64,000 nt of DNA from Luscinia megarhynchos. Taxonomy: Eukaryota; Chordata; Aves; Passeriformes; Turdidae. The translations under genes and the position numbers were made by a program. The stretch covers positions 6,448,044 through 6,512,043 of the forward strand of contig CM067589.1 of the NCBI GenBank assembly GCA_034336665.1. Reading direction: 5' to 3'. Under the pieces are notes generated by a model. The model worked only from the letters and a program-made list of their open reading frames with translations. It had not been told where the DNA came from and did not search any database. This document shows positions 35,775-46,954 of this stretch, piece by piece (position 1 is the first letter of the stretch; the number at the start of each line of letters is the position of its first letter).

Positions 35775-37654
35775 GTCTCTACTTCATGACACAGAATTTT
35801 GGATTGTACAGGCAGTCACATGACTTCTTCAGTGGTTTTACACCCAACGTACCACCTGAAGAAGCACCATATGGCTTTCAAGGAAGGATCTAAAATAGTA
35901 TCTGAAATCTTGAGCTGCGACTGAGAACTTGGGGATTACATGACACTTCTGAAAAGTTGGATGGAGTTAAGCTGGATAGAAAGCTGGAAAATTATCAGTT
36001 TGTCATTTCAAAGCATTTCTGAAAGTTCTTCTGACTTGCAGGAACCTGTCTGCTTTTTGCCCTTTGTTTCTGCGCTCAGAAGCAGGAGGAACGTGCCCTC
36101 TGGGCTCTTAGAATTGGTGTCTGAGGATCATTTAGTACATTAGAAAGTCTTTATGTTGTTTTAGGTAAGAGGAGAAAGTTGGCAAAATGATTGTTGTGTA
36201 GAGGCACAGAAACCTTGGGAGTGAGGATCAAAGAATAAAGGAGGTGTTGCACATTGACCAAATCCTTTATGTATTCAACTTCTGTATCATAAACCCTTGA
36301 TGGCCAGCATCAGACTCAACTTCTGAGACTCTGCAGTTTCAAGAGCCCATCCTGGTCTTCTGTAGCAAAGAATGGGCTTGTTGAGTCTTTGCCCATCAGG
36401 AATGTTGGTACAAAACAAGTGAGGAATAATAAGAACAGGACAGGCTTCAAAAAATGAAAAAGCAAAGGGCTGAAAGGGATGCACTGTGAGAGTGTGCATG
36501 CACATGAGGAATATCTGTGGGGTAAAAGAAAATTGGTTGCATCTAAGGTGTTGCTTGGGGTGAAATCAGCAGGAAAGGCCTTTGCAGGGTTTACAGGAAG
36601 GTTTATTTCAGCCACGCATGAATTCAGAGTTAAGGGAACAAAGGCGAGGGCTTTTTGGGTGGGTCCAGGTTTAGCACATGGGATGAGCAGGAGGGAAAAG
36701 CCTCAGGGACCAATTACTAAGGGACATGGGGCTGCTACAAGGGAAGGGCCAAGGCAAAGGACCAACAGGAAATTAGGGTGGAAGTGAGGGAAAGGTTAAC
36801 AGACAGGGAAAGGGTACGGGGTTTGTTTTAACTGGGAACTGGGTCTCCACAACCCCCCTTTTCTTTATTAATTAAGAAGGCTTTTTCAAGAATATTAAAA
36901 TTAAATTATTAAGGTAACTAAAAAGCACAAAATAAAACAATTTTTAAAATGCAAGCTATTTTTTTGAGTCCTTAGTGTAAAAAGAAATTTTTTAAGCATC
37001 TTGGAACTGGTAGGAAAAGGCATGAAGTTTTTCAGCAGGGCTTGTCAGGAAACTGAGGCAGGAAAGGGATTCTTCAGCATGGACTGGCACTCTGGTAGCT
37101 GTTAGTAATGTGGTTAGCAAAATGGAAGTGCTGTATCTGTTGAGATTCTAAATAGAAATCATTAATTTTGAAGAAAAAACAAAGATTGTTACTTTGAGAA
37201 ATTTTTCTTTTTTCTTTCCCCACCCCCCAAATTATTCCCCAATTTGTATTAAAAAGAAATTTTGGGAAAACAGATTGGTGGCTGGGTAGCAAAGGCAGGG
37301 AGAAGCATGGCAGTGGGAGAGAAACTTTGGAAGGGAAAGGGGGTTAGGAATTTGAGGAAACATAAGAAATGAGTAATTGGATTTGGGGAAATTTTGAAAG
37401 GACTTATTTTGTGGATGGATAAACGGAAAAGAGGGAGGGAAGTAGGGAAACAATAGGGATTGGGGGAAGGCACTTATTTGTTTGGCAGGTTTTGCAGATG
37501 GAGGATTAGACTTTTTGTTGTAGGACAGGTGAATGGTCTTTGCTGCTGGTTTTTCTTTCGGGTTTGTGCTGTAACTTAAAGGCTGTTGGCTTTGGTTGTT
37601 GTGTAAAGGACAAGGTTTTTTAGTAGCTAAAAAATAACTGCAGTTTGGTGCATA

Positions 37655-37975
37655 GATGCTTCCTTTCACTGGAGATTTATTAGATCCAGTAACATTTTTT
37701 GCTTGGAGACCCCTTTTTCCCTGTACTATATCAAATTCCACTAATTCTTTATCTTTGAAAATGTGGAGACATTTTTTAGGGTAATTTTTTTATTGCAGTT
37801 TGCTGAACAAACACACCTTCTTTGGTATCATTTTGGGTGATAAATCCCTATTTGTTTTTTACATTGAACCATTTCACAGTTCCTAAGACTTTTTTAGCAA
37901 TGATGTTTTAATTTTTGCTGGTGAGTTTGTGTTTGTGGCTGTGCTGCTGGAGGTGCTGGTGCTGGCAGGGCTGTT
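37655..37975 (-). pseudogene. Captured Y-box cold-shock domain, decayed
   Basis: The minus strand shows GTVKWFNVKN, a stop codon where the RNP1 Tyr is expected, GFITQNDTKEGVFVQQTAIKK (RNP1 end and RNP2-like part, 37848-37790), two more stops, a frame change, then VEFDIVQGKRG and KNVTG (about 37740-37690). An Ala/Pro-rich stretch precedes it (about 37985-37920), as in Y-box proteins. These are the hallmarks of YBX-type cold-shock domains, which bind RNA and DNA. At least three stops and one frame shift make it non-coding now. There are no introns, so it came through RNA. Confidence 0.85.
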
Positions 37976-38001
37976 TTTGTTGCCGGCAGGCAGCGGCAGG
38001 G

Positions 38002-38307
38002 CTAGAAGAGTGCGGAACGTAGAGTTTTTACTACTGGAAAGACTTCACTTTGCAATTTTCCCGCAGCTTCATTTAAAAAGTTATTATTTAGAAATAATTT
38101 TTGTGAAACATCAGGAAAATTTTCACACAGCCAGCGAACTAAAAGCTTCAGATCCCCTTTAAAAACTGAAAATTGCTGCAACGAAGAATGTTTCTCAATT
38201 GAAGGCAAATTTCCTGCTGTGAGCAGATGTATCTTACTGGCATTTTTCACTTCAAGTTTGTTCCCAGCACGTGAGAGTAAAAGGAGAAAAAACAAAGAGT
38301 GCTGCAA
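38002..38307 (-). pseudogene. Gag-like leader segment of the LTR element
   Basis: An open frame of about 100 codons directly 3' of the primer site ends in a TAG just before the Ala/Pro-rich part of the Y-box remnant. Part of it (DLKLLVRWLCENFPD) looks like a helical matrix domain. The position fits a truncated Gag fused to captured host sequence. Assignment to Gag is inference from position and helix-like pattern. Confidence 0.45.
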
Positions 38308-38960
38308 AGTTTGAAACTCACCACAGTAAGATTAAAAACAGTCTTGGGCTGGTTAATGTAGATGCATTTACGGAAAAGAGTCCCGATTCGAAGCGCCATT
38401 TGTTGCATCAAAGGTGTTGCTTGGGGTGAAATCAGCAGGAAAGGCCTTTGCAGGGTTTACAGAAAGGTTTATTTCAGCCACGCATGAATTCAGAGTTCAG
38501 GGAACAAAGGTGAGGGCTTTTTGGGTGGGTCCAGGTTTAGCACATGGGATGAGCAGGCGGGAAAAGCCTCAGGACCAATTACTAAGGGACACGGGGGTGC
38601 TACAAGGGAAGGGCCAAGGCAAAGGACCAACAGGAAATTAGGGTGGGAGTGAGGGAAAGGTTGACAGACAGGGAAAGGGTACGGGGTTTGTTTTAATTGG
38701 GAACTGGGTCTCCACAAAAATCATCTGGGCTTCTGGGAAATGACCATGGCTGAGTGCCTTTACAGTGCCTGTGCAGAAACACATGGAGTAGAGGAGAAAA
38801 CACGAGACGTCAGAGCTCCACCAGTCAGTGCAGGGCAATGGAGATGCTGAAGGAGAGCAGAGAGAAATGGTGGGACAGCTCACGTGAGGCAAGAAGGGAA
38901 ATGTGTGGTGCAGTGCAGATCAGGGCACATGGGCAGAGCTCCTCTCCAAGGGAAGATCCT

Positions 38961-39415
38961 GGGTTGGGTTGGGTTGGCATGGATTGGCTTGCCTTGGCTT
39001 GGCTTGGCTTGGGCTGGGTTGGGTTGGGTTGGGTCGGGCTGGGCTGGGCTGGGCTGGGTTGGGCTGAGCTGGGCTGGGCTGGGTTGGGCTGGGCTGGGCT
39101 GGGTCTGGGGTGGGTTGGGTTGGGCTGAGTGGGCTGGGCTGGGCTGGGATTGGGCTGGGTTGGGTTGATTTGGGCTGGGCTAGCTGGGCTGGGTTGGGCT
39201 GGGCTGGGTTGGGCTGGGCTGGGCTGGGTGGGCTGGGTTGGGTCGGGCTGGGCTGGGTTGGGTTGGATTGGGTTGGGTTGGGTTGGATTGGGTTTGATTG
39301 GGCTGGGCTGCGTTGATTTGGGTTGGGTTGGGTTGGGTTGGGTTGGGTTGGGTTGGGTTGAGTTGGGATGGGTTGGGATGGGTTGGGTTGGGTTGGGCTG
39401 GGTTAGGTTGGGTTG
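38961..39415 (+). repeat. GGGTT/GGGCT pentamer array
   Basis: About 90 copies of GGGTT or GGGCT with minor variants, ending in GGGTTGGAAGGGTCC, which is the CR1 end wording. The plus strand is very G-rich with triple G every five bases. The long frames through it, of W-V-G-L-G type, are artefacts. Confidence 0.95.
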
Positions 39416-39790
39416 GAAGGGTCCATAAAGATCATCCAGTTCCAATCACCCTGACATGGGCAGGACCACCTTCCACTATCCCAGGTTGCTCCAAGCACAG
39501 TCCATCTTGGCCTTGGACACTTCAGGGATGGAGAGGTTGCAGCTGCTCTGGGAAACCTGTGCCAGAGCATCACGAGCCTCACAGCCAAAAATTCCTTCCC
39601 TAATATCCCATCTAACCCTGCCCTCTGGCAGTGAGAAGCCATTCTGCCATGTCCTGTCACTCGAGGCACTCTTCCAAACTCTGTCTCCAGCTCTCTTGGA
39701 GCCCCTTAGGCACTGGAAGGGGCTCTGAGGTCTCCCCAGAATCTCCTCTGCAAGCTGGGCACCTCCATCTCTCTCAGCCTTTGAGTTCTA
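39416..39790 (-). mobile_element. CR1 3' fragment
   Basis: The plus strand starts GGAAGGGTCCATAAAGATCATC and continues TCCAATCACCCTGACATGGG, TTCCACTATCCCAGGTTGCTCC, and so on, the reversed CR1 tail. It abuts the pentamer array without a gap. Confidence 0.9.
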
Positions 39791-42217
39791 AATCTGTGGG
39801 CTGGAGGCAGAGCTGTGGGATCATGGAGATGTGGTGGGAGACCTTCCAGGAGCACTGCAGTGACTGAAGCCAGGCTTCAGGGAAGACAGGCTGGGAAGGC
39901 AAGGGGTGGGCATTGTCCTTTCTCTGAGAGAACAGCTGGAATTTGTGCTTTGGGGTGTGCAATGAGCCAGGATGGGTCAGGATTAGAGGCCACATCAGCA
40001 ACACTCTGGTGGGTGGCTGCTACACATCACCTGATGGGGAAGAAAAAGGCAAGTTTGAATGGGACATTCCCTTGCTCTGCTCCTCACGGGTGCATTTGAG
40101 TACCCACTTGTTCAACTGGAGCTGGTGGTCAAACATCTAAAATTATCTGTTTGCAAGAGCCAAAATCTCAGGTTGAACGGTAAAGAAATTGGTCTTGGTA
40201 AAAATGTTTTTTCTGATGTTTGAGTAATTCTGGGAACCAAATTCATGCATGTGCACAGAGTTGTCTGAGGAAGAGCAAACGAGGTGGGGCCAGCATGTTT
40301 CCTCCTTCAAGAGAAGGGAGGGACTCAGTTTGTGTGTGGTGGTTCAGTTGTTTTCACTCACTGTGGTACGTAGTTCACACTGTGCTAGACAGTTCTACAA
40401 AATCATTTGGGGTTTTTTTTTCAGTGTCAGGTGATGTCTTCTCTTTCATGCCTTTGAAGTGCTGGCTCTTCCTCTACATTGCTCTACCTCTGAACATTTA
40501 ACACTGCTCCAGAGGATGCTTTACACAAAAAATAACACCTGGTTATGGATGCCTTGGAGACAGTACAGGTGATCATAGAAAATCAGATACTGAAAGTGAA
40601 ACAGTAAGTCACTGTCCATCCACTATGGACAGGATAGCTAAAAGCAGTGATTTGAAGAGAGCTGGAATATCTCCCTGGGGAAATCCCTGGGCTGCTGACA
40701 CCTACAGAAAAATAGGGAGGTGACAGAAGAAAGCAAGTGGTATTATCTTTGTATTTGTCACTTTTGGCAGTGTTGTGTTCAATGGCTCTGACATCAACCC
40801 ACTGCAGTAATTCTTCCATCAAGCCAAAGTTGGGAATTGAGGCAAAGCCTGGGGACAACTGCCTGACCCTCTGGCATCTGTAGCTCCTGTGTGGGATGCC
40901 TTGGGCACTGTGCTCAGGAACACAAGCCCAGGGATGCATTTGCACAGGTCTCCTTATGTCTTTCATGAAAGCCTACACTACTAAAGAAAGAAATGAATGC
41001 TCAGTGCTTAGAAGAAGAACAACTGTATTTATTTACATGGAGCCAGTGCAGATGCTATAAGTGCATATTATATTATTGGCTTTTCACAGATACTAAAATG
41101 AATGCTATATGTGTAATGTTAGAAAAATTTGCTGTATTAATATAGTTTCTTTTATTTCTGCTATTAAAAAACCTTGGAAATAGTAGTGTGATAAATATAT
41201 TTTTCCTGGACTATAGCACGATGATGTAAAAAGCTCTTGTTTATGAAACTAACTCAAAAAAAAATGGTAACATATAATCAGGAAATCCTTCACCTGCTAG
41301 GATTATCCTATCTGGATGAAGAGAGTGGTGACAGACACCAGAACCCCCAGAGAAGGAATTTATTGATCATCTGGGACAAGACAGAGCCAAAAAGAGAAAT
41401 AAAAAATGTTGATTTACAGGATGGAAGGGGGGGGATGTTGGGGAACTCAAAAGGAATATTTTTGAATAATACATGAAAGTCTATGAATATGCAACATGTT
41501 GACGCATTTAAAGAAGTGTTTCCTGAGTTAGGGGGTGCTCTTGGCTGAATGCCAAGCATCGAGTTGTATTGACCCTTTGCTTTATTGTCTTTCTCTCCTA
41601 TCTGTCATTTTATTAAACCTTTTAAAATTTACCAGGAAAGTGAACCTCATTTTTCACAGCAGAGGAGTTTTTCATTGTGTCCTGGGAAAGTCCATCTTAA
41701 CAGTGCAGTTCCTTGTGCAGTGCCACTCTTTCCTCCGATACAATTAATTGACTATTGGTTTGTATTCCTGCAATGTTATTGTGAGACTCCCTAAACATCA
41801 TGAAATATCCAAATGCAGATGAGTTCCATGTAAAAATTGTGGCTCTTTCAGGGCTCATTTTGTTTCCTTGTCACAATTTAATCACCAATGGTAACTAAGC
41901 ATCAGACAGCTGCTTGCTCTTTTCCACCTGTCTTAGATGGGACAGAGAATTAGAAAGGTAAAAGTGACAAAATAACTTGAGAGCTTAATTCCACCCTCTT
42001 TCCCTGGTTCTTTCTGCCTGTGGGAGATATTGAGAAGGAAGGAGTTAACAACACATTAATGGTTTGGGGTTTGCTTGTGGAAGACTGCCGTTGTTATTGC
42101 TGTAGCACCTCTGCATCTGTTTCTGCAAAAGACAGCTCAGACTACTCTTGACAAGTCTGGGAAGAGCCTTGCCTTGCAGCAACCACAAAAGATCTGGCTA
42201 GATTAAAGCCCCTCCTT
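39791..42217. other. No gene recognised between D1 side and the nearest V
   Basis: Mostly AT-rich; scanning both strands gave no V, J or constant-like exon and no clear LTR ends. Confidence 0.4.
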
Positions 42218-42256
42218 CCATTCTGTGCCGGCCCTGCCTGCGTTTCAAGCACTGTG
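42218..42256 (-). promoter_or_regulatory. V recombination signal, perfect heptamer, 23-bp spacer
   Basis: Heptamer CACAGTG (42250-42256), 23-bp spacer, nonamer ACAGAATGG (42218-42226). It is the best heptamer but the weakest nonamer of the V signals here. Confidence 0.8.
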
Positions 42257-42584
42257 CCCTTTTCAAGTTCTCTCATGCTGCAGAAATAGGTGGCTGTGTC
42301 TGCAGCTGCTGGCGAGAGCAGTTGCAGCCACAGCTGGTTCCTGGAGGGGTCTGCAGAGCTGTTGACCCGGGTCTGGAAGGGTGCAGCGATGTGCTGGAGC
42401 TGTGTGAAAGGATACTGCATCACCAAGTGCTGCAGCTCTTTGCCAGGAGTCTGCCGGATCCAGTCCCACGCGTAGCTGCTGTCGGTGATGGCTACACCAG
42501 AGATGTGACAGGTGAGCGAGACAGACTCCGAGATCTTCCCTACTGCAGGGCCTGAGGCCTCCGTCCTCACCCGAGAAAGGCCAC
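42257..42584 (-). CDS. Second-type VH-like TRD variable exon
   Basis: The V exon follows acceptor CCTGGGGCTGCAG. It reads SESVSLTCHISG (first cysteine), YAWDWIRQTPGKELQHL in FR2 and TATYFCSMRELEKG before the heptamer. W-I-R-Q-T-P-G-K-E-L is a heavy-chain-like FR2 of another clan than the four VH-delta genes (W-Y-R-Q-A-P-G-G). The frame is open. The leader exon was not placed with confidence: a GGTGAGC donor lies near 42818, but no hydrophobic ATG-led exon ends there. It is the nearest V 5' of D1 (6.5 kb). Whether it is transcribed cannot be seen. Confidence 0.85.
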
Positions 42585-43173
42585 CTGCAGCCCCAGGAGA
42601 CAAGGATAACAAACAGCAGCAGTTTAAGCAATCAATCTGCTCCACCATGTCCCCGTGGTTCTGCTTGTGATGTCCAGGATCCAGCAGCTGCAAACCCATC
42701 TGCTCAAAAACCCTTGCTCCCTGTAGCTTCTCATATCTGGGAGAGACACACACAGCCTTCCCCATTCTCCCACTGAGCTCCCAAATGACCCTCTAGAATT
42801 CCCCATTTCCACTGCTCACCCCTCAGGCAGCAAAACCCAAGGGCTGGACTGAGTGGACATGAGTTGTGCCCAAAACCATAGCAGGACTATGCACAAACCA
42901 AACCATTTGGACTGGGTACCCATAATACTGCAAACCAAGGGCAACAGGAAAATTGCTGCAAAGCTGAAGCAGTGAGAAGTGAATTGGCATGAAACATGGG
43001 AAGAAGACAGTCATAAAGATTAGAGCTTATATGGGGACAGCAAAAGATAGGATGTCTCTGTTCAAATCAAACATTGTAAAATTCTGTGCTGTGTCTACAC
43101 AACTCTTTCAGAGCAACTCTGAACATCTGGGAAACTTCCAGCTTCAAGGCAGGGAGCTGGAAAGCTGACAGGA

Positions 43174-43212
43174 GGTTTGTGTTCAACCTCAGCTGGATTT
43201 TGTGTCTCTGTG
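43174..43212 (-). promoter_or_regulatory. VH-delta 2 recombination signal, 23-bp spacer
   Basis: Heptamer CACAGAG (43206-43212; 6/7), 23-bp spacer, nonamer ACACAAACC (43174-43182). Confidence 0.9.
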
Positions 43213-43885
43213 CGAACAGCACAGAAGTAGCGGGCACAGTCCCCAGCATGGAGGAGGTGCAGGCTGAGAGATGCCAGAGAGTGTGAATTGTCCCTGGACG
43301 CTGTGGCTCGACCTTTCACTGCTGACCCAAACTGAATCTGAGATGAGTAATGGCTTATCCAGGACACCCATTCGAATCTGCCTCTGGGTGCCTGACGGTA
43401 CCACCGAACATAATGATTCTCGAAGGTGAATCCGGACCCGCGGCAGGAGAGGGTCACGGAGTCCCCGGGCGCTCGCAGCCCTCCGCCGGCCTCCTGCAGC
43501 CTCGGCTGTGCCCAGAGCCCTGCGGAGGGAGAGCGCAGCAATCGGGCAGGGGCGAGCACGGCCCGAGGCCGCTGTCCCGGGGTCCCGCTGCCCTCGGCCC
43601 GGCACAGCCTCAGCCGCACCTCGCTTCTCCGGGAAACCTCCCGTGCCCGGGGTGATGCCCTGCGAGCGCTCCCGGGGCTGGGCCGCTCCTGCTTCAGCTC
43701 TTGCGGCCGAACCCGCGGGCAGAGCCGGAGCCTGTCCCTGTCCCTGTCCCTGTCCCCGTCCCTGTCCCTCTCCCGTCCCCGTCCCTCCCTCCCCGCCCCG
43801 CTCGCTGCCTCCCCGCCCGGCTCTCACCTGCCGGCCACAAGGCCAAGGCCAAGGCCAGCAGCCCCGGCCCCAGCCCGGCCGCCAT
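43213..43885 (-). CDS. VH-delta 2: antibody-like TRD variable gene
   Basis: Leader exon 43828-43885 is identical in protein start to VH-delta 1; V exon 43213-43519. FR1 matches the others; FR2 is VRWYRQAPRGRFEWVSW, and the end is GDCARYFCAVR. The extra cysteine three residues before the second Ig cysteine replaces a Ser that the paralogues have. The frame is open and the signal is good. The leader intron has the shortest hexamer run of the four. It lies 5' of D1-J1-C and can join by deletion. Confidence 0.92.
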
Positions 43886-44299
43886 CGTGCCCGGCCCCGG
43901 CTCTGCGGAAGCCGCACAGGAGCCGAGCGGAGCCGCGCTCGGGCCGCTGCCGCCCGGCCCCGCCTCGCCGGGGCAGCGCCGGCGCCTCTGCCCGCCCCGA
44001 CACACCCGGCCCGGGCCCCGGGCCCTGCCCCGGGCAGGAGCAGTGCCGGCCACGGCCGGGCCGCGGGCAGCGAGCGGCGCTGCGCCCTCGGAGAGCGCCT
44101 GGTGCCCGAGGGAGCCGAGCGCTCCGTGCCCGACGCGCCCAGAAATTCACCCTCGCAGCACAGAAGGTCGCTGCCCTCCGGGGCTGCCTTGGGCAAAATG
44201 CTGCCGGCAGCTGAGGGAGCTGATGGTTCCTCTCTCCTCGGCACTGCTGAGGCCACGCTTGAGAACCGGGGGCACGTCTTGAATTCCCGTAGAAGGAGT

Positions 44300-45029
44300 T
44301 AGATCTGTTGGAGAGAGGCCACTGGAGGTCCATGAAGATGATAATGGCGCTGGAGGAACCTCTTGTATGAGGAAAGAGTTTAGACTCTTCCGTGGAGAAG
44401 AGAAAGCCTGAGTTGAGGGAGGGGAAGATATTCCCTTATCAATGTCCAGAAATACAGAAAGTTTTAAACCGCAAAATAGATTGGATTGGAAGTGAAATTT
44501 AAAGGATATGTAGTCACCCTTCCTGCTATGATCATGGATATCTGCAATTGATGAGGCTGCTCAAGCCCTGCCCAATCTCTTTTCAGGTTTGGAGCAAATA
44601 CAATTTCTCAGGGCCATCCTTTCCATCACTCTAAATTGAAACAATTTCTTCCCTTGTCTTTTTCTGCATCAACCTTCTTTCTGGGTTACATTCTTACCAT
44701 TTGTCCAATCTCTGCAGGCTCTGTAAAAAAGTCTGTCCCCATGTTGCTCTGAATTCCTCTTTGTATAAGTGAGGCATCTTCAAAACTCAGCCCTTCTGTG
44801 ATCCTGTGAAAGGCTCTCAGGCACACTCATGTCTGTGCAGCTGATACGGGCTAGGGAAAAATCTGACTCTGCCACCTCAGTCAGTTGTTTGTCACCTGAG
44901 CATGGACACAAGGACCCTGAGCAGAGAATCACAAAGGCAATTTATTATTTGATACTTTAGCTAAGCACACGGCTGTGCCTTCGCCTAGTCTATGGCAGAT
45001 CCTGCTGCAGAGAAAAGCAGGGAAATCAG
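44300..45029. other. VH-delta 2 5' flank, no gene
   Basis: 44885-45020 is related to 26270-26420. Nothing else is recognised. Confidence 0.4.
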
Positions 45030-45696
45030 TGCTGCAAGCACAACTGAATGAAGAATGCACAACATCCACTCTTTCCTCACCCACCAAGACCCTTTGTCTC
45101 ACTGTAGGAGGCTGTAAATGTGGCTAAGCACAATTCTCACTTGCCAAAGCTGTGCTGACTGTCCCTGAGGAAGGAGGGCTGGGAGGTGCTCCAGGTGCCG
45201 AGCAGAGATTCTCCCTGATGAAGAGTGTGCAAGTTGTCCCTCTGCAGACCATGGGAATAGGTGGAGGAGCAGACACTGACCCTGCAGACAGTGCAGGAGC
45301 CCACACAAGAGCAAGTGGATATGGCCTGAAAAAACCTGTGACCCCACGGAGAGCTCTCATTGGAGCAGGCTCCTGACAGGAGCTGTGCTCCCATGCAGAG
45401 TAGCCCAGAACAGAGGTTTTCTGGCAGAGCCTGTGTCCCACAGAGGCGCCACAGTGCCACAGCCTGTTCCTGAAGGGCTGCACCCCATGGAAAGGACCCA
45501 CTGGGCTGGAGGAGTTTGTACAGAACTACAGCCAAGGGGAAGAACCTGCAATGAAGAAGTTCCTGGGAGAAAGGGTTTGGACTGCACACTGAATAAGGGG
45601 AAGAGATTGAGAAGGAAGAAACGACAGAGAAAACATGTTTTGAATGGACTGTGCATCACATTGCCCACTCCTGTGCAGTGATCAGGTGAAGGAAAT

Positions 45697-46250
45697 TGTT
45701 GCAACGGCCGGAGCTGCACTCACTTTGCCACTATGGTGCCCAGAGTGAGTTCCACTCTGGGAACAGGAGGCCTTAGATGTGACTCAAGCTATTGCTCCAC
45801 GGCCTTTTGGCTGTCAGATTGTGTTCCAAGGAGCCAAGGAAGAGGATGATGTCTTTTGCATAGGATAAAAAGGATTTATTACTTTGGGAAATCTGGGAGG
45901 CAAAATACAAAGATGGCCAAACTGCAACAACTTAAATAGGGGGGAGGTTCAAGGGGAAGGTACAAATTCTTAGCAAATTGGAGAAATCATGAGGAGGGAT
46001 AAAGGGTAGGGTTTACGAAGGCATTATCCAAAGAGGGAGGTAGGGGGGAAAACTGGGTCACATGGACTAGTGAGACCTCAAGTTTTAGAGGATTTCCAAA
46101 GGGGAATTCCAAGCAGGGGGCTGGCACAAAGCAGGATTAGCAGGTAGTTTAGGATAGATTGACAAGATGGGTGGGAGGGTATAATTTTGGACTGAACCAT
46201 TCGCTTGGGCAATAACAGAACATAACATTAACAAGAAACACACTGTAACA
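45697..46250. mobile_element. LTR present only in duplication copy B
   Basis: The segment starts TGTTGCAACGG and ends CACTGTAACA. The flanks are GAAAT (45692-45696) and GAAAA (46251-46255), a 4/5 target duplication. The matching place in copy A (about 21190) has no such insert. AGGATTTATTACTTTGGG near 45885 suggests a minus-strand AATAAA. Confidence 0.75.
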
Positions 46251-46915
46251 GAAAATGTTTCATAATTTGTACATATTTCACATTCACTTACTCTGATTTG
46301 ATCAGAAATGACTTAAATTCATTTCCCCGAGTCTGTGTGTTTGCCCATGGCATCACTGCATGGACAGCTCCTGGTACTTATCTCAACCCAAAAGCCTCAA
46401 TTGCATATTTTTCCCCCTGTCCAGTAGAAAAGGGGCACTGAGAGAGCAGCTTGCTGAGCCCCTTGAGGACAACCAAAGTCAACTCACCACAACTTCTCAA
46501 CTCCTCCTTCCTCATCAGGTGCTCTGCAGCAGCCACCCAGAGCAATGTCACCCCTGCTGATCTGCCTTTGCTAAACAGCCTGGCTCCATCCACCACAGCG
46601 CTCTGGCAGCTACAGCAACACATCCCCATCATCGCATGGCTCTGCAGCCAAGGCCCAGAGGAAAAATGAGGCCGTGCTGAACAGGAGCCCAAGAAACATG
46701 CACTAAAGCTGCACTTGCCCAAACAGCCTGGGCAGTTCCCAGAACAGATCCTCCTGCACCATCAATGGCAGCAGCCCTTCTCCCAGGCCTCCCCCCACTG
46801 CCTTTGAGTGCCACCAAGCCAGAGGGATGTTTCCTGCACCTGCCATTGCCTGAAAGGAGCCATGGGGAGCAGCTGCTAGAAAGAAATACTCAGATATCTG
46901 TCTTCCCCATCTGGC

Positions 46916-46954
46916 AGTTTTTGATCCATTCTGCTACAGAGCTGCTCCAGGGTG
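46916..46954 (-). promoter_or_regulatory. V recombination signal, 23-bp spacer (V at 47 kb)
   Basis: Heptamer CACCCTG (46948-46954), 23-bp spacer, nonamer TCAAAAACT (46916-46924), as in the copy at 21858-21896. Confidence 0.85.

Larger units (their letters stand above)
36534..38716 (-). mobile_element. Short LTR element with captured host sequence
   Basis: Two direct LTRs, 36534-36851 and 38401-38716, flank 1.55 kb; AAAAT occurs at 36529-36533 and 38717-38721 as a 5-bp target duplication. The minus strand is the coding one: a purine tract (AAAGAAAAGGGGGG) lies right before the 36.5-kb LTR, and a primer-site candidate starting TGGCGCTTCG lies two bases after the 38.4-kb LTR. The LTRs differ by few changes, so insertion is fairly recent. 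The interior has no pol; it shows a Gag-like piece and a Y-box cold-shock remnant. It must have relied on proteins from other elements. Confidence 0.9.

Noticed and set aside
37232..37741. A working Y-box protein gene
   Set aside because: Stops and a frame change cut the cold-shock domain, and the frame after it is low-complexity.
38754..39445. Long Trp/Gly/Leu or Pro/Thr/Gln repeat frames
   Set aside because: They only translate the GGGTT/GGGCT array, which is open in several frames by its composition.
43189..44302. Similar long frames over VH-delta 2 (and 3, 4)
   Set aside because: Same cause: G/C-rich, stop-poor introns and flanks.
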